Source: an uncultured Lachnospiraceae bacterium (GTDB taxonomy: Bacteria > Bacillota > Clostridia > Lachnospirales > Lachnospiraceae). Taken from it: a stretch of DNA of 63,791 nt. Numbering within the stretch: the stretch's first letter is position 1; every line of letters begins with the position of its first letter. Below are positions 62,409 to 63,791 of this stretch, piece by piece. Made by a program: the position numbers and the translations under genes. The stretch spans positions 1-63,791 of the forward strand of contig CADAXW010000004.1 of NCBI GenBank assembly GCA_902792005.1, read 5' to 3'. The notes beneath the pieces are model-generated. The model searched no databases and was not told the origin of the DNA. It saw only the letters and a program-made list of their open reading frames with translations.

Positions 62409-62432
62409 GGATCAAGAAGGAGGATAAAACAA

Positions 62433-62630
62433 ATGCCGAAGTTAAAGACAAAGAGGGCAGCTGCGAAGCGCTTTACAAAGACAGGAACTGGAAAACTTAA
62501 GAGAAATAAAGCTTATAAGAGCCATATCCTTACTAAGAAGAGCACAAAGCGTAAGAGAAATCTTCGCAAGGCTACCATGATGGACAAGACAAACAGCAAG
62601 GTTATGAAGAAGATCCTGCCGTACATCTAA
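62433..62630 (+). CDS. rpmI: 50S ribosomal protein L35
   Basis: A 65-residue basic protein starting [18 protein letters not shown], the standard L35 sequence and length. It is part of the large ribosomal subunit. It is preceded by AAGGAGGA and by a spacer of 113 bases with strong predicted structure, and followed 29 bases later by rplT. Confidence 0.97.
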   Translation: MPKLKTKRAAAKRFTKTGTGKLKRNKAYKSHILTKKSTKRKRNLRKATMMDKTNSKVMKKILPYI

Positions 62631-62659
62631 TCAGGCAGTATAATTAGGAGGATAAGAAA

Positions 62660-63016
62660 ATGGCAAGAATTAAAGGTGGCGCTAATGCCAAGAAGAGACA
62701 TAACAAGACATTAAAGGCTGCAAAGGGATACGTAGGAGCACGTTCCAAGCAGTATCGTGTAGCTAAGCAGTCCGTAATGCGTGCAGAGGCTACTGCATTC
62801 GCAGGACGTCGTGAGAAGAAGAGAGATTTCCGCAAGCTGTGGATCGCTCGTATCAATGCAGCAGCTCGTATGAATGACATTTCCTACAGCCAGCTGATGC
62901 ATGGTCTTAAGACAGCAGGGATCGATATGAACCGTAAGATGCTTGCTGAGCTTGCTGTAAGTGATGCAGAGGGCTTTGCAGCACTTGCAGAGGCAGCTAA
63001 GAAGGCTCTTGCTTAA
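62660..63016 (+). CDS. rplT: 50S ribosomal protein L20
   Basis: A 118-residue L20 ([18 protein letters not shown]... ) of standard length. It is essential for early assembly of the 50S subunit and in other bacteria represses its own operon by binding the mRNA leader. The ribosome site is AGGAGG. The stop codon is inside a perfect 9-bp hairpin (GCTTAATTC/GAATTAAGC at 63011-63031), and another lies at 63050-63077; neither has a normal T-run. Confidence 0.97.
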   Translation: MARIKGGANAKKRHNKTLKAAKGYVGARSKQYRVAKQSVMRAEATAFAGRREKKRDFRKLWIARINAAARMNDISYSQLMHGLKTAGIDMNRKMLAELAVSDAEGFAALAEAAKKALA

Positions 63017-63049
63017 TTCAGGGAATTAAGCGAACGAATCTGTTTTAAA

Positions 63050-63077
63050 CGGGTTCCCTGCGAAAGTGGGGAACCCG
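63050..63077. other. hairpin downstream of rplT
   Basis: CGGGTTCCC and GGGAACCCG pair around ten bases, followed by an A-run rather than a T-run. It is not a normal terminator for the plus strand and may stop minus-strand readthrough or protect the mRNA end. Confidence 0.45.
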
Positions 63078-63088
63078 AAAAAAAATAA

Positions 63089-63118
63089 TTGACATAAGGG
63101 TATCTGATGTGGTAGGAT
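63089..63118 (+). promoter_or_regulatory. tRNA-Leu promoter
   Basis: TTGACA (63089-63094), 18 bases, TAGGAT (63113-63118), about 20 bases before the tRNA. Confidence 0.7.
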
Positions 63119-63138
63119 ATCATTTGCGTCAAGCAAAA

Positions 63139-63222
63139 GCGGGAGTGCTGGAATTGGCAGACAGGCTAGACTAAGGATCTAGTGATGGAAACGTCGTGTG
63201 GGTTCAAGTCCCATCTCCCGCA
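63139..63222 (+). tRNA. tRNA-Leu (anticodon AAG)
   Basis: A class II tRNA of 84 bases. GCGGGAG pairs with CTCCCGC in the acceptor stem, the T loop is GGTTCAAGTCC, and a long variable arm is present, as for Leu. The anticodon stem CTAGA/TCTAG encloses the loop CTAAGGA, giving anticodon AAG (decodes CUU). CCA is not encoded. A terminator follows at 63237-63268. Confidence 0.93.
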
Positions 63223-63236
63223 TATAAAACTGACAA

Positions 63237-63268
63237 GGATTGTCACGTTCTGTGACAGTCCTTTTTTC
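63237..63268 (+). terminator. tRNA-Leu terminator
   Basis: GGATTGTCAC and GTGACAGTCC form a 10-bp stem with one G-U, followed by TTTTTT. Its arms resemble the GTGAC/GTCAC repeat family. Confidence 0.85.
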
Positions 63269-63401
63269 ATGCCTGAACCCTTATTCTACAAGGACTTGTT
63301 GAACATTCATCTGTTCTGTCATGTTCTGTCAAATAATCAAGAAATCTGTTGTAAATCATTCCTAAGTAGATACTTTTATAGATACTATCTCAGATACCGA
63401 A

Positions 63402-63422
63402 ACCCCTTTATTTATAAGGGGT
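63402..63422. terminator. hairpin at the end of the 63.4-kb minus-strand gene
   Basis: ACCCCTT and AAGGGGT pair around a 7-base loop. On the minus strand only a short TTT follows, so this is a weak terminator. Confidence 0.4.
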
Positions 63423-63431
63423 GAGACGTGT

Positions 63432-63788
63432 TTATAGTGTCGTTTGAACAATGAAATCGGTGTAATCACAGACAAGGTTGGCGAGTTTATTGAACTGTCC
63501 GATATCAAGAATCTTTGTTTTCCCATCTTTTGAGATAGAACAATAATTCTTAAGCTCTTTGAGTATTTCAAAAACTGAGCCGGTGATACCGTCTTCATAA
63601 TAGGTCTTTACTGTGTACCCTGACAGGCGTAACAGGTTAATTACGGAAGGGTTCAGAAGACTTGTCTCTAAAGCGCACTCCGTAAGAGCATCATTTAAGT
63701 GGTCTGATAATGTCATATATTCATCGTCTCCGAGCAGATACTCAAGAGATACCTGGGGCGGGAGCAATTCGCGTTTTATATCTCGCAT
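63432..63788 (-). CDS. unknown AT-rich gene near the window edge
   Basis: A 118-residue, mostly helical acidic protein on the minus strand. It has no membrane segment or recognisable motif; a basic start is followed by YLLGDDEYMTLSDHLNDAL and a C-terminal LVCDYTDFIVQTTL. The ATG is three bases from the window end, so its ribosome site and any earlier start are out of view. Its codon use is clearly more AT-rich than the genes to the left, and it sits just after a tRNA gene, a common place for integrated elements. Function unknown. Confidence 0.5.
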   Translation of the reverse strand: MRDIKRELLPPQVSLEYLLGDDEYMTLSDHLNDALTECALETSLLNPSVINLLRLSGYTVKTYYEDGITGSVFEILKELKNYCSISKDGKTKILDIGQFNKLANLVCDYTDFIVQTTL

Positions 63789-63791
63789 TTT

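Overview
The window looks like a chromosomal segment from a Clostridia bacterium, most probably a Lachnospiraceae member. The evidence is the dgt-dnaG-rpoD-trmK order, a YerC-type TrpR relative, DUF1836 and Ala/Lys-rich DUF6465-like proteins, a YesL protein beside a CUT1 sugar importer, low-GC Gram-positive promoters (TTGACA/TATAAT, often with an extended TGn), and strong AGGAGG ribosome binding sites. I cannot name the genus. Most of the DNA is housekeeping and densely coded; short accessory patches lie at the left end and after the tRNA at the right end.

Layout. 0-5.2 kb: a small NRPS-like set (alpha/beta hydrolase, free-standing condensation-like protein, carrier protein, adenylating enzyme broken by an internal deletion) facing a TetR regulator. 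5.3-7.8 kb: a 3D-domain cell-wall protein and threonine synthase, then a 420-bp gene-free stretch of repeats and hairpins. 8.2-11.5 kb: a 7-deazaguanine (queuosine) operon, queD-queE-folE-queC, running into a lipid kinase. 11.6-13.3 kb: two minus-strand membrane-protein genes. 13.5-20.6 kb: purB, an FtsX-type ABC exporter with an orphan response regulator, and purA. 20.8-30.2 kb: a membrane protein, a HAD phosphatase, isocitrate dehydrogenase, a J-domain/TPR protein overlapping an Hsp70, and facing them an HD protein with citrate synthase. 30.3-36 kb: intracellular alpha-amylase, YerC, a CNNM/CorC protein, DUF1836 and an ABC-F ATPase. 37-41.8 kb: a CUT1 sugar transporter without its own ATPase, with a long structured leader, plus YesL. 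41.9-48.9 kb: the macromolecular-synthesis cluster dgt-dnaG-rpoD-trmK and a TGS-kinase. 48.9-53.6 kb: rnpB (minus), nitroreductase, topoisomerase III, a left-handed beta-helix protein and a histone-like protein. 53.6-58 kb: clpX (minus), a GDPD phosphodiesterase, a small membrane protein and a polysaccharide deacetylase. 58-61.6 kb: two folate fusion genes, FolC-HD and FolB-FolK-prephenate dehydratase. 61.7-63 kb: infC-rpmI-rplT with regulatory RNA structure. 63.1 kb: tRNA-Leu(AAG), then an AT-rich unknown minus-strand gene.

How genes may work together. FolE in the que operon makes dihydroneopterin triphosphate, which can feed both QueD and the folate genes near 60 kb; no folP is present. Citrate synthase and isocitrate dehydrogenase are two of the three steps toward 2-oxoglutarate. 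purA and purB make AMP. The intracellular amylase and the sugar importer suggest alpha-glucan use.

Most worth a second look: the FolB-FolK-PheA triple fusion; the broken mini-NRPS set; the J/TPR-Hsp70 pair; a predicted pseudoknot between infC and rpmI; the structured leader of the sugar transporter; short tandem repeats of 8-15 bp in many gene spacers, often covering a stop codon or a ribosome-binding region; and GTGAC...GTCAC palindromes that sit only between convergent genes.
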